Shown: one piece after another, positions 1 through 11,495 of the stretch
How positions within the stretch are numbered: position 1 is the stretch's first letter
Layout: every line of letters begins with the position of its first letter
NCBI GenBank assembly: GCA_037013495.1
Contig: CM072801.1
Location: forward strand, 76,307,816-76,371,815
Origin: Hippophae tibetana
Taxonomy: Eukaryota; Streptophyta; Magnoliopsida; Rosales; Elaeagnaceae
Direction: 5' to 3'
Length of the DNA stretch: 64,000 bases
Position numbers and translations under genes: made by a program
Notes under the pieces: generated by a model
The model's database searches: none
Told to the model about the DNA's origin: nothing
What the model saw: the letters and a program-made list of their open reading frames with translations, nothing else

Positions 1-3000
1 CTCCAAAATGACCCCCACAATGAAGTTCATGACAAAAAGTTATAATGCTCTTATGCATAATCAGAAGCGTCACACATTATTTCAAAGGGTAAAGACCAGT
101 TTGGTGCCATTATAACAGGGGTAGATGTGAGTTTATCTTTCAAGGTATTAAAGGAAGTAAGGCAGTCATTGTTGAAATCAAAATCAGCATCTTTGGATAG
201 CAAGTTACATAATGGACGACTTATTTTAGAGAAATCTTTAATAAATCGTCTGTAGAATCCTGCATGTCCCAAGAAGCTTCTTATCCCCTTCACAGATGTA
301 GGGGGAGGTAGTTTGGATATCAATTCAACTTTTGCCTTATCAACTTCAATACCCTTGTTTGAAATTATATGTCCTAAAACTATCCCTTGTTGAACCATAA
401 AATGACTTTTCTCCCAACTAAGGGTTAGATTGCATTCAATGCATCTTTCTAAAACCAAAGTCAATTTATGTAAGCAATCATCAAATGAGTTCCCAAAGAC
501 AGAGAAATCGACCATGAAAATCTCAATGAATTTCTCCACCATGTCCGAGAAAATGGATATCATGCATCTCTGGAACGTGGTAGGGGCATTGCATAACCCA
601 AATGGCATTCTGTGAAAAGCAAATGTCCCAAAAGGACATGTAAATGTGGTCTTTTCCTGATCTTCTGGTGCTATGGGTACTTGATAATATCCAGACAGTC
701 CATCCAAAAAACAGTAAAATTCGTGCCCAGCTAATCTTTCCAACATTTGATCAATGAATGGAAGAGGAAAGTGATCCTTTTTCGTATATAAATTTAGTTT
801 CCTAAAATCTATACACATTCTCCATCCAGTGATTATTCTAGTGGGCACTAATTCACTTTTGTCATTTTTAACAACTGTTATCCCAGATTTCTTTGGTACC
901 ACATGCACTGGACTAACCCACTTACTATCCGCAATAGGATAGATAATCCCTTCTTCTAATAATTTAAGAATTTCCTTCTTAACTACCTCTTGCATGTTTG
1001 GGTTTAGTCTTCTTTGGGCCTCTCGTACAGGTTTAGCACCGTCCTCCAAGTTGATCTTGTGCATACACATTGTTGGACTAATGCCTCTTATATCCCCTAT
1101 ACTCCAACCTATAGATTTCTTAAACTGTTTAAGCACTTTGATGAGTTCATTTTCTTGTGGTTTGGTCAAGGTTGAAGAAATTATCACTGGATAAGTTTCC
1201 CCTTCTCCCAAAAACACATATTTTAAGTGCTCAGGTAAGTCTTTGAGTTCAAGTTCAGGTGGATTGGCCTCTTTAATAGATGAAGAACTAGGTAGATTTA
1301 AAAGTGTACTAGATTTTGTCATCACTTCATTATTGTCTAGTTGTTCAAGGTACCCCTTTATTTCCTCATCTAAATCTTCTTCAACCTTTTCAAGTGTAAG
1401 AACGGTTTCAAGCTTGTCTTCTATTCTGGTTCGGAAAAAGGTGTTTTGGACAAGATTATCCAAAGGATCAACATCGAATATTTCATCGATGGCAGAAATA
1501 GAAGGGAAAGGTGAAGAATCAAAAACTTTAAAATGAACAGTCTCTCCTAAGACTGTCATTGTCAAATTTCCATCTTGGACATCAATAATAGTTTTAGTAG
1601 TTGCCATAAATGGTCTACCAAGCAATATTGTGTGCTCTCTATCCAATGCTGGATTTTCTTGCATATCCAGAACCAAAAAGTCAACAGGTATTATCAGTTT
1701 GTCTACCTGTACCAAAACATCCTCAACTATTCCCTCTGGATATTTAAGAGATCTATCTGCAAGTTGAAGGGACATAGTTGTGGGTTTTAAATCCCCTAGA
1801 TTGAGCTGTAAGAATATAGAGTAGGGCATCAAATTTATACTAGCACCTAAATCAAGCATTGCTTTAGCAACCTTCCTATCCCCCATAGTTATGTTTATAA
1901 TAAAACTTCCAGGGTCTTTCAACTTAGGGGTAGTTTGTGCTGAAGTACAGCGCTAGAAATTTCTGATACTACTACTCGTTCATTCAGTTCATACCTCCTT
2001 TTCTTAGTGTTCAACTCTTTGAAAAATTTGGCATATGAGGGCACATTCATGATCACTTCTAATAATGGTAAATTGATATTTACTTTAGAGAGCATATTAA
2101 AAAGATCATTGAATTGCTTATCTTGTTTGGATTCTTTCAACCGGTGGGGAAAAGGTACTTGTATCTGGTGTGGTTCTGTTGTCTTTTGAATTTTGGGGGT
2201 GTCAGATGACCCCCCAATGAGTTTTTCAGAAGGCTTGTTAAGTTTAACACTTGTTTCTCCTTTTTGTGAGATTAGAGTATCGCCTTCTTTGTTACCTGAA
2301 CTACAAGGTAGATTGTTAGAGATTTCAGGTAAACTGGTATTGACTACCTTACCACTTCGAAGGGTTCTAACATCCTTTGCTTGTTCTGGTTGACTGGGCA
2401 ACTTTCCTGGTTCTTTCTTTTGCATTTGTTCAGCCAGTTGCCCAACTTTAGATTCAATTCTTTTAACCGAAGCCTCCATGGTGTTCAACCTTTGATTAGT
2501 CATCAATTGGTTGTCACGACTAACTTGAATAAAAGCATTCAAGCTATCTTCTAAGGTTGGTTTAAAAGATTGGCTTGGTGGGTAAGGGTGGTTGTTATCC
2601 GACCTTAGTGTTGGATATTGGGTGTAGGCTGGGTGATTATAGGTGTTTGGATGATACCTTTGATAAGATTGGACTTCCTCTATGGCATCGACACTAGAAT
2701 CACAAGTATTTGAACAATTATGAGTACCATGCCCAATTGAACAACACACTTCACATACCTCTTGATTTGAAATTTGGTGGGAAGTGAGGAATTTCACTTG
2801 TTTAGTCAATTCAGCAAGTTGCAAGGTTATCTTATTATCAGAGCCGACTTCATTGACCTTTGCTTTCCTTCTACCACCTCTTTGTTGGGAATTAGAACCC
2901 AACAGCTCATAAAGATTATAGGTTTCCTCTGCGGTCTTTTCTCCTACAGCACCTCCAGCAGCATTATCAACCATGTATTGACTCTGTAGTGTCAATCCAT

Positions 3001-3517
3001 CATAAAAGAATTGGTTTTGTAGCTGTAAGGGAAAGCTATGATTTTGACATTGAATGAAAAGGAGTTTGAATCGTTCCCAAGCTTCATGAAAGGGCTCTTC
3101 ATTCATTTGAGAAAATGTTGCTATCTTTGTTCTTAGATCAACAGTCTTTTGATGGGAATAGAACCTACCCATAAAAATTTCATAGACTGCCTCCCAAGTT
3201 TTAAGAGAACCTGACTGTAGAGTAATGAACCATGACCAAGCTTTATCTTTGAGAGTGTAAGGAAAACACCTCATCCTAAGTTGATCTTCATTAATTGCAT
3301 GTAGTGGAAAGGTTTGGACAATAGCATAGAATTCTCGAATGAAATGCAAAGGGTCTTCATTAGGGATACCGTAAAAGGAAGGCAACAAAGAATAATGAAT
3401 CTTTTTCAATTCATAATTCCTTGTAGCCTCTTGTAATTGGATACCGGAAGTTACATTGCCAATGATTGGCATTGTATATTCTTTCATCTTTTTCCGCCTA
3501 TCTTCAGCATCTCCCAT
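1..3517 (-). pseudogene. gag2-pol polyprotein, broken (copy A)
   Basis: Starting at 3517 this encodes a Gag with a CX2CX4HX4C zinc knuckle, then an aspartic protease (DLGA), reverse transcriptase and the start of RNase H. Three lesions are visible against the intact copy at 39852-45023. A G run at 1927-1930 has four bases instead of five, shifting the frame at the gag/protease boundary. The RT catalytic FMDD reads FMVD because codon 510-512 encodes Val. Near position 55 about 593 bp covering RNase H and the start of integrase are deleted with TG microhomology, so the frame stops just after the RNase H motif CDASDYA. Bases 1-55 are the integrase zinc-binding region beyond the deletion. The change of the catalytic Asp alone should abolish polymerase activity. 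Confidence 0.9.
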
Positions 3518-3864
3518 GGTTGTTTGTAGTTGAAAATGATCCTCCTCCTATTGTGTATCAACATTTTGCTTTTAGTAGATATCTCTAAGAAATATTTATA
3601 ACTTGATAAAACGTAAAAGCAAAAAGTGCAAGGAACCTAATATTTTTTTTTTTAAATTTAAGCGAATGGACAGAATTTTTGAAACAAACGAATTTTATTT
3701 CATCTGAATTTTTATTACACGCAAACTAAAACAAAGGAAAATACAATAATGGGTGACCTCCCATACAGGACTAAAATTTATCGTCTTCTAGTAAGACGTT
3801 GCTTGGAGATTGCAGAATGAAAAACTCAATGTCTCCTCTTCATTGAATTCATTTAAGTATCAAA
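3518..3864 (-). other. gag1-gag2 spacer of copy A
   Basis: Non-coding spacer. On the minus strand it contains the two-hairpin module described for 39564-39613 and a pyrimidine-rich stretch ending in TTTTAG, as in the other two copies. A poly-A/T tract lies near 3642-3652. Confidence 0.7.
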
Positions 3865-5202
3865 TTAGTCTTTGCCTTTTTGCAAATGTTCAACTAACTG
3901 TTCAACTTGAACTTCCACCTTTTTGATAGTTGCTTCCACAGAGTCCAACCGTTGATTGGTTTTAGATTGGTTATCCCTACAAACTTGAATAAAAGAATTC
4001 AAGTTGTCCTCCAGAGTTGGTTTATTGGGAATGCTTCTTGGAATAGGTGGGTGGAATTGCTGGCCTGCCTGGTTTGAGCTTTGAGTGAAAGGAGGGTTGT
4101 TTTGCCTCCAAGAGAAATTTGGATGACTTCTCCACCCAGGATTATAGGTATTTGAATTGGGATCAAACCTGGGTCTCTGTTGATATGCTCCCAACACATT
4201 GACCTGTTCAGGTCCAGTTGTTTCTCCTTGATATGGACAGGCTTCTGTACCATGTCCCATGTTGCTATACAAACCATATTGATCATTATTGGTGTTGGTT
4301 TGTGTAGCGAGAAGGGCAACTTGCTTAGTCAGTTGAACAAGTTGTTGTTGAACTTCATTACTGGAGTCGATTTCATGAACTCCAGCTTTTCTCACTCGGG
4401 AGCTTTTCTGTTGGGAATTAGCACCCAACATCTCAAAGAGGTTATATGTCTCTGAGGCAGTTTTTTCTCCTATTGCTCCTCCTGCAGCGTTGTCGACAAT
4501 GAACTGACATTGTTGTGTAAGTCCATCGTAAAAGAATTGGTTCTGCAACTGCAGGGGAAAGCTATGATGGGGACACTGAGTGAGAAACATCTTGAACCTA
4601 TCCCAAGCTTCATGGAATGGTTCTCCTTCCATCTGAGAGAAAGTAGCAATCTTTCCTCTCAACTCTGATGTTTTTTGATGGGAATAGAATTTTCCCATGA
4701 ATTTATTGTAAATGTTACCCCATGTCATCAGAGAACCTGGGGGAAGTGACATCAACCAAGCTTTGGCCTTATCCTTTAGAGTGTAGGGAAAACATCTCAT
4801 CCTAAGTTGATCCTCGTTTAGAATACCGAGGGGGAATGTTTGGACCGTAGCATAGAAATCTCTCATAAAGGAAAGAGAATCTTCATTAGGTAGCCCATAA
4901 AAGGAAGGAAGCATAGAAAAATGAATATTTTTAAGGTCATAATTCCGAGCAGCCTCTCCCAACTGGATAACGGCAGTTGCCGTGCCTATTACCGGTCTTG
5001 CAAACTCCTTCATCGTGGTTTCCCTAATATGTTGGTTTTCCTCCATTTCTTTTGGTTCTAGCAAAGGATTAAGACTTGGTTCTATGTTTGGCTCAAAAAC
5101 AGGTTGATGGGTAGAATCCAGTTTTGTTGACACTTGTTTAAATTTATGAAAATTATTTACATATGGTGTAAGAGGGTTTCCTAAGGATCTCCTACCACGC
5201 AT
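3865..5202 (-). CDS. Free-standing Gag (gag1), copy A
   Basis: Intact 445-aa ORF. The central region is the retrotransposon Gag (capsid-like) domain shared with gag2 of the same element, with common blocks [20 protein letters not shown] and [12 protein letters not shown]. The C-terminal third is Asn/Gln/Pro-rich and ends in a likely coiled coil with Lys/Glu heptads. At the expected zinc knuckle the sequence reads Y-GL-Y-SNMG-H-GTEA-C, so two of four metal ligands are missing. The frame is fully open although the neighbouring gag2-pol of this copy is broken. It is expected to form virus-like particles in the cytoplasm. The start is the first ATG after the conserved leader and is identical in all copies. 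Confidence 0.85.
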   Translation of the reverse strand: MRGRRSLGNPLTPYVNNFHKFKQVSTKLDSTHQPVFEPNIEPSLNPLLEPKEMEENQHIRETTMKEFARPVIGTATAVIQLGEAARNYDLKNIHFSMLPSFYGLPNEDSLSFMRDFYATVQTFPLGILNEDQLRMRCFPYTLKDKAKAWLMSLPPGSLMTWGNIYNKFMGKFYSHQKTSELRGKIATFSQMEGEPFHEAWDRFKMFLTQCPHHSFPLQLQNQFFYDGLTQQCQFIVDNAAGGAIGEKTASETYNLFEMLGANSQQKSSRVRKAGVHEIDSSNEVQQQLVQLTKQVALLATQTNTNNDQYGLYSNMGHGTEACPYQGETTGPEQVNVLGAYQQRPRFDPNSNTYNPGWRSHPNFSWRQNNPPFTQSSNQAGQQFHPPIPRSIPNKPTLEDNLNSFIQVCRDNQSKTNQRLDSVEATIKKVEVQVEQLVEHLQKGKD

Positions 5203-5856
5203 AGACTATTGTAAACGTAAATTTAAAACTCCTGTCAACAAAATAAAAAATTTAGAGAAAATTTACATGTTATTTAATACAAAGCACTAAACAAAACTAG
5301 CTAAACCCTAAAAAAAAGAAATTTTTTTTTTAATTTTTTTTTGTAACATAATTAGTATTAACCAAGAGTGCTCCCAGGAAAGAATGGTGGTGCAAACGGC
5401 TCCTTAAATACCATTCTCCTAGCCAGAGCAACGTTCCCAGGAAAGACTAGTGGCACAAAGGCTTTCAAGAACTAGTCTCCTAGAGAGAACTCCCTTAGAT
5501 TTTTACTTTTCATGTTATTTAGTTAATTAGGTATAAATTCAAGTAATGTTTTTTTTTATTCATGAACGGTAATTTTATTTTACTATTCACGCTATATAAT
5601 GTCTTATTAATTAAAATTTTTTTTTGAAATTTAAGTTTTTGAAATTTTTTTTTTTTTTATGAACGGTAAATTTTTTTACTTCAAATTTCAAATTTCTAAA
5701 TTATTTTACAATTAAAAAAATTATTATTTTTTTATTTTTTTATTTTTTTTTATTTATTATGAATTTTGAAATTTGATTATTATTAAAATATCACAATTAT
5801 TTACAGCACAAAAATGTTTTTAAAATTTTGATAAATAATTTAAAAACGCTATTCCT
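5203..5856 (-). other. 5' leader of copy A
   Basis: Untranslated leader between the primer-binding site and gag1. It contains long A/T homopolymers and the paired hairpins seen at 37835-37946 (here about 5370-5490, inverted). An acceptor-like TTGTTGACAG lies just before the gag1 start. Confidence 0.65.
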
Positions 5857-5874
5857 TCCCCGGCAATGGCGCCA
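5857..5874 (-). other. tRNA-Asp primer-binding site (copy A)
   Basis: On the minus strand it reads TGGCGCCATTGCCGGGGA, complementary to the 3' end of plant tRNA-Asp except for one position (A instead of G). It lies 6 bp inside the LTR end. Confidence 0.85.
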
Positions 5875-5880
5875 AAAACT

Positions 5881-7877
5881 TGATGAACGAAAACCGGCAT
5901 CGCCGATTCCCGCAAATACTTTGGTTTTAATATTTATAAAACTCTCGCAAGTGCACGAATCATTTCGAAGAAAATGATAAGTATACTCCCAAGGTCGATC
6001 TAAGGAAGGAATGTATGTGGTTTTTAATTTATTATTCAAACTTTTAAAAACGAAATTAAATCCTAAACATCCTGTCACGATAGTTTGGTTTTTGTGTTCC
6101 TAATCTAATAACATAAAATAAACATATATACAGATTAATTAAATATAATCTAATAACATAAAAATAAACATAGATACAAATTCAATAAATAATTATCTAA
6201 AAATAAACATATATACGGATTCAATAAATATTCATGCAAATTTTTATCATTTATATTAGCGGAGTATTTATGGATATAATAACTAAATTAATTATGCTTG
6301 CTCATATTAACTAGGTTATTAAAGATATAAATTGATATTTTATTGATTCTCTCTTTTTTATATAAATACCACCTTTGGTGGGGTTAGATATTCTTTGTTA
6401 ACTAAACAAATCAATTAACACATATGGGTGGGGTTGATAACTAATATGCTTAATTAAATTAATTCCTTTTTCTAAGAGATTGAAAATGAACCATTTAAAT
6501 GCCACCTTTGGTGGGGTTAGACAATTTAAACATTATTCAAGGTGTCCAAATTAAACTTAAGAATTTAATTATCCGAGTACTAACTTTCAAGTTTTAAAAC
6601 CACTATTGAAAACATGTTGTCAATACATTTTCACATAATAATTTTTATAAAAACTTTTGAAATAGAGTTTCACTCTAACTACCGGGCGATTGTACCAACA
6701 AATAAAAGAGCACTACTCTAAATTAGACCGGATAACTAAACCTTAAAATCTAATTTTCGGGTTTAAGTTTGTAATGAAAAATAATATATTTCTCTCTAAC
6801 ATTCTTAATATAAAATCTTGAATAAAAACAAAATCAATTCATTTTAAAGATTTTTACCTATTTAATATTTCGCAAGCATAACAACGTCGTTATTACATCA
6901 TTTTTACTAAACAGCTAGCATAGTTAAATTTAACCACAGACAAGTTGAATATAACATGTAAGAATAAAGCATAAAAATAACTGTAAAGAAAATAAAATCC
7001 TTACAAAACTTCGACGCTATTCCCGTTGCTAGAAAACCTCCGAGCGGAATTTGCACTTCCATATATTGAATCAAAAATCTAAATTATTACAAAAACATTA
7101 CAAGTTCCTCTCAAAAAGAGAAGAACACTAAACCTAAGAGAATTGAACTAAAAACTAAGAGAAAAACTAAGAAAAGCTTAGAAACTTAGAAAGAAACTAA
7201 GAGAAACTAAAAACTAAGAAATGAGAGAAAGAAAGAAGAGAGAAGTGAGTTTTGAAGGTGTGATTTGAAGTGAAGGGAAGGGGGGTATTTATAGGTGAGA
7301 ATGGATAGAAAAAATGAGTAAAAAAATGTTAAAAAAATATTAAAAAATGTAAAAACGCGTATTGGAATTGCTGATGTCATCAATGACGTCAGCATGACGT
7401 CACATGGGCTGCTGCACGTGAAAAATGGGGCGAAAACGCGTTGGGCGCGCGGAGGGGGGCTGCTGGGGCGCTGCGCGCGCGCGCTGGGGCTGTCGCTGCG
7501 CGCAGCTCGGCGCGCGTGAACAGTGCCAGCGTGCGCGACTGGGCGCTGGGCTGCGCGCACGGCTGGGCTGCGGCGCGCGATTTCCGTCTTTTTGACATTT
7601 TTGACCTTTTCGACCCATTTCGTCCGATTTTTCCATGTTTGTTGACCTTTTCTCACTTATTTATTGATATATTTGTGATGTATTGCTTCAAATATTCCTC
7701 TTTGAGTCTTTACATTGCGTTTTTAAGCCAAAATACCTGAAAAACAATAAAAATACCCGTGATTCCGAAAAAGACAAATTTATATAAATATATGATAAAA
7801 CATATAAATATATGTATTTTTAATCAATTAAGGTACATAAAATCATGGTTATTTTAGTGCTTTTTGAGCACTCATCA
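5881..7877 (-). repeat. 5' LTR of copy A
   Basis: A 1997-bp LTR with TG...CA ends, on the minus strand from TGATGAGTGCTC (7877 side) to TTCATCA. A TATAAATA box lies at 7286-7293 (minus strand). A GC-rich CpG-dense patch at about 7432-7590 precedes it, in strong contrast to the AT-rich remainder. Downstream are CCACC-AAA-GGTGG palindromes. The only ORFs here are out-of-frame readings of the GC-rich patch. Confidence 0.9.
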
Positions 7878-8862
7878 ATTCTCAAGAGACATCTTCTTTT
7901 CACTTTGCATCACATTCTTTGTGTTTCCATTCTCATGATTTCGAAGCCCTAGATGGTAGTAATTTGGCATAGGATTACCATGATAATTGTAGTTCTGATT
8001 ATTGATGTATTGAACCTATTCTTGACTTGCTTCATTCATTGGAATTGTCATACTTGGGTCTGTAAGATATTTTGCACTTTGTGGTATTCTTTGGGTTGTC
8101 AAGGTTGAAATCTAATGAGACAGAGAAGTAACTTGAGCTAAAAGGGCAACAAATGGCTCAAATTTATGAATCCCAACAACTTTCTTAGCTATAAATCTTT
8201 TAGTTGGCCATTGATAGTTGTTTGAGGCCACTTCTTCCAAAAGGGAAGTAGCACTTTCAGGTGTCTTTGACATCAAAGTTCTACCAGAAGCAACATCAAC
8301 TATAGTTCTACTTTTCCCATTTAACCCATTATAAAACATCTGAACTTGTAACCAATCTAGCAATTCATGTTGAGGGCAATGCAGAATCAAATCTTTATAC
8401 ATTTCCCATGCTTTATAGAGTGTCTCAAAATCATTTTGTCTGAATTGACCAATCTCACTCCTGAGTTGGGTTGTTTTTATAGGTGGAAAGAATTTAGCAT
8501 GAAAATTTTCTGCCATGTCTTACCAACTAGTGATGCTTTCTCGTTGTAGAGATTATAACCAACCTCTAACCTTGTCCCTCAATGCAAAAGGAAAACTTTT
8601 TAGTCTAATGCTGTCTTCAGTAACACTATTCATCTTTACAGTGCCACAAATCTCCAAAAACATTGCCAAATGAATATTGGGATCATCAAGTAGTGATCTG
8701 TTCAATTGGGCTTCTTGCATCATACTCATCAACACAGGTTTGAGCTCAAAATTATTGGCATTAATGATTTGGCGCCTTCCACCTGAGTAATTGTCATTCA
8801 TAATTTAGCCTTACATAATCCATCAAGGTGTGTGGCGGTGCATTTTTTTCTCCTTCAGCCAT
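7878..8862 (-). pseudogene. gag relic of an older gypsy element (element B)
   Basis: Minus-strand Gag reading from an ATG at 8862 (MAEGEKNAPP...). Two open blocks, 8801-8553 and 8516-8112, are separated by stops and frame changes. Recognisable Gag signatures are LFLEICGTVK-type and SFPFALRDKVRGWL segments, KFFPPIKTTQLRSEI, WLQVQMFYNGLN and a SNNYQWP block, typical of Athila/Tat-lineage Gag. The C-terminal part before 7878 contains NYHGN/NPMPNYYH-like residues. The element is interrupted here by copy A, so its pol would lie to the left, outside the window. It is a distinct family from copies A/host/plus. Confidence 0.75.
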
Positions 8863-9051
8863 GGCTATTCCTTTCTTCTTTCTTTGTGATCTAAAGGTTC
8901 TTTCAATCTCTGGATGAAAAGGAATAATATTTCGAGTTCTAGCATGGCACATCTAACGTCAAAAACACACTTAGAAAAAAAAAATAAAAAAATTCTAAAT
9001 TAAAACCAAGATTACTTTTTATCGATATTGAAAAAAATAAGAAAAAATCAA
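8863..9051 (-). other. leader of element B
   Basis: Short non-coding leader between the degenerate primer-binding site and the gag relic. No further features seen. Confidence 0.5.
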
Positions 9052-9069
9052 TCCCAGGCAATGATGCCA
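9052..9069 (-). other. degenerate tRNA-Asp primer-binding site (element B)
   Basis: On the minus strand it reads TGGCATCATTGCCTGGGA, four mismatches from the tRNA-Asp complement, most of them transitions at former CpG sites, as expected for old methylated DNA. It lies 6 bp from the LTR end. Confidence 0.65.
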
Positions 9070-9075
9070 AAAATT

Positions 9076-10002
9076 TGATTGGTACAAAACTACAAATGCA
9101 CAATATCGTAGTTTTATAATAAAGTGATAAGAAAAGTATCGTCCTCAGGGATTGGTAACTTATTTTTGACAAATACTAAAATTATATTAATCTCAATTTT
9201 ATCCAGAAAAATCACTAAGGTTGTTATAATTGAAATTTAAAATAAAATCAATTTAAAGAAAATATGCAAAAGAAAATAAAGTAATTCAAAGATCAAATTA
9301 ATAGAAAGAAAAATTCTAAGAAATCGATTTCACCTAATCCCTCAATATGCTTTACTCATCTAGCTAATTGAATTTAATTCTCTTTGTTTGTTAACAATCT
9401 CCAAAAAATATCCAAAAGTCTCTTTCGATAGCCAATTGAAAATAATCTTGTTAATTAATTTACATAAGAGTATGCAATTTAATAAAGCAAGAAAGAATTA
9501 AGACCAATAATTTTAATACTACACAAGTTCATACAAGTCTTTCGATCTCTATATTTACCTATGTCGAAATATTCCAGATCTATCATATAATTCCTTCTTG
9601 CGATAATAAATCACAAGATTAAAATAATCTAATTAATGGTTAGTTAATTAGAAGCATTAAACTCACGATAAATAAGACAAAAATGAAGTGAAATAATTCA
9701 AATTATCTTAAAAATTAAGCATAGTTTGGGATTAAATTATATATTTTTCCTAGAATAAAGAAAAATTAGTTTATGCTAAAAATTAAATTTAAAATAAAAT
9801 AATTCGGTATAATTTTCTGAAAAAATTTGAAAGATAATTAACTCGTAAAAAGAATTTATTTTTTCGTTAATATATTACGCGCTTATCTCTTTCTCTATTT
9901 TTCTCAGTTTTTAGTCTTCGTTCCTAGCTTTTTTTTTGTTTTTTTTTTCTACTGCCAACCTCCCTCTTCTTTTGTTCTTTGTCTATCCCATTTTCTTCGT
10001 TT

Positions 10003-10039
<37 letters not shown>

Positions 10040-10067
10040 ACTTCCACGGGTTCTTTACCGTTTCTTT

Positions 10068-10130
<63 letters not shown>

Positions 10131-10348
10131 AAAAACATCTTAATTTAAATTTGATTTAAATAAATATTCATTTAAATTTAAGAGTCTTTAGATGATATGT
10201 TTTTAAAATTTTAAATCTTCACTATCTTCAAATCTGAAATAAAATTTAAATAATTATAATAAAATCTAAAATCAATAAAAATAAATAAAATTAGACTAAA
10301 GTTTAAAGTTAAAAAATGATAAATTATCTCAAATTATACAAGTCATCA
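9076..10348 (-). repeat. LTR of element B
   Basis: A 1273-bp AT-rich segment with TG...CA ends next to the primer-binding site. On the minus strand it starts TGATGACTTGTATAATTT and ends GTACCAATCA. It contains two (TA)n tracts. The outer boundary is inferred from the TGATGA/TG...CA rule, because the partner LTR is not in the window. Confidence 0.6.
10005..10127. repeat. two (TA)n microsatellites
   Basis: (TA) tracts at about 10005-10037 and 10070-10127, separated by a short unique stretch, inside the LTR of element B. The Tyr/Ile-repeat ORF read here is a microsatellite artefact. Confidence 0.95.
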
Positions 10349-10744
10349 GATATCTCTATCTTTTTTTCTTCCATGATTTAAGTATTGTAATTTATGCATA
10401 AGCATTTTGTACATGGTCTTCATAAATAAGATGAAGAAAACATACCTAGAAGCTCTAATTCATTAGCAATGGTATGTGGAAGATAATTCATTCTAAAAGA
10501 AAAGGTCATCTTCAATAAAACCTATCAACCTTATAGATGCAACAACATAATAAGTTACCTATCAATCCTACGGTTATTTAGACCCTAATTAGATTAGAAC
10601 CCGAAGTACAAAAATAACACAAGTATAAGTTATAATGGCGTTAAAATGATAGGGAAAGGAATATGTAGGTGAGAAGGGTAACAAATTCCCATTATACCCT
10701 TGCCCAAAAAGCCCTACAAGAGATTTTTGCTCTTTATTGTTCAA

Positions 10745-11030
10745 AAAGTACTAAAGTGAATATTTTTGAAAAATATAGGTACTAAATATGAACCTTTTTC
10801 AAATCATAGGTACTAAAAAGAACCCTTTTATAATATAATCAATACATGGAACTTTTGATGAAACATGGGAGGCTTGGTACTTTTCTTGTACCTATATTTT
10901 ATTAAAAGTTTCATTTATTGACCATGTTTTAAAATGATTTTCTTTTAATACCCATGATACTCGTAACATGAAAAAAGTTCTTATTTATTACCTATATTTT
11001 TCAAAAAGTTTCATTTTAATCGTTTTTAGG
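10745..11030. repeat. foldback (inverted) repeat, MITE-like
   Basis: The left arm (about 10745-10885) contains ATTTTTGAAAAATATAGGTACT. The right arm (about 10886-11030) read in reverse complement gives the same order of motifs: TTTTTGAAAAATATAGGTA, AATAAGAAC, GGGTATTAAAAG, CATGG, GAAACTTTT. The transcript would form an imperfect hairpin with arms of about 130 bp. Confidence 0.65.
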
Positions 11031-11359
11031 AAGGATAAAATAGAAATTTATCACTATTCTCCTTCCTTTCCTCGTCATTTTTGGCTATTTATAAAGCCAT
11101 TTGACTTCCTTGTCATTTTTTTTGTCTTTTGAGTGAACTCCTTGTTTCCATTGTTATGTAATTTTGGCTCCAAAAACCAAATAAAAAGAATCCTCCAAAC
11201 CAATTCGAGACTATGTCCAAGCATTTAGATAGTTTAGGGAATAAAAAATTAAAGATCTACTATGATTTGTCAAGTGTCTCAAAGTAGTTTTTAGAATCCT
11301 AGATACATTAGGAAAAAGTATACCCTTATTAAAAAAACCTAAGTGTTTTTTGTCTATTA

Positions 11360-11495
11360 CTGTTTAAAAAAGACTAAAATAAATATTTTTGAAAAATATG
11401 AGTACTAAACATTAACCTTTTTTATACCATGAGTATTAAAAATAAACTATTTTAAAATTGATCAATAAGTGAAATTTTTATTGAAAAAATATCAA
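11360..11495 (+). repeat. third copy of the foldback arm
   Basis: Direct-orientation copy of the left arm at 10745-10885, including ATTTTTGAAAAATATGAGTACT and TGATCAATAAGTGAAATTTTT. It shows the arm is a dispersed repeat rather than a one-off palindrome. Confidence 0.6.

Larger units (their letters stand above)
1..7877 (-). mobile_element. Athila-like Ty3/gypsy retrotransposon, copy A (3' part beyond window edge)
   Basis: Reading on the minus strand the order is LTR (7877-5881), tRNA-Asp primer-binding site, leader, free-standing gag1, spacer, then gag2-pol running off the left edge. The order and sequence match the complete plus-strand copy at 36019-48949. Copy A is not functional: it has a 1-bp frameshift, a mutated RT active site and an internal pol deletion near position 55. 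It appears inserted into an older gypsy element whose gag relic begins at 7878. The other flank lies outside the window, so a target-site duplication (expected right copy ATTCT at 7878-7882) cannot be confirmed. Confidence 0.9.

Noticed and set aside
430-2989. Plus-strand ORFs opposite gag2-pol of copy A (and equivalents at 40380-44333 and 49317-51288)
   Set aside because: Antisense shadows of the retrotransposon coding sequence. They recur only because the element recurs.
7207-7740. Overlapping Ala/Arg/Pro-rich ORFs on both strands (also at 31892-32278 and 47087-47618)
   Set aside because: They are readings of the GC-rich minisatellite in the LTRs. Frames overlap on both strands and lengths vary with repeat number.
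9936-10148. ORF with long Tyr-Ile repeats
   Set aside because: Translation of (TA)n microsatellites within an LTR.
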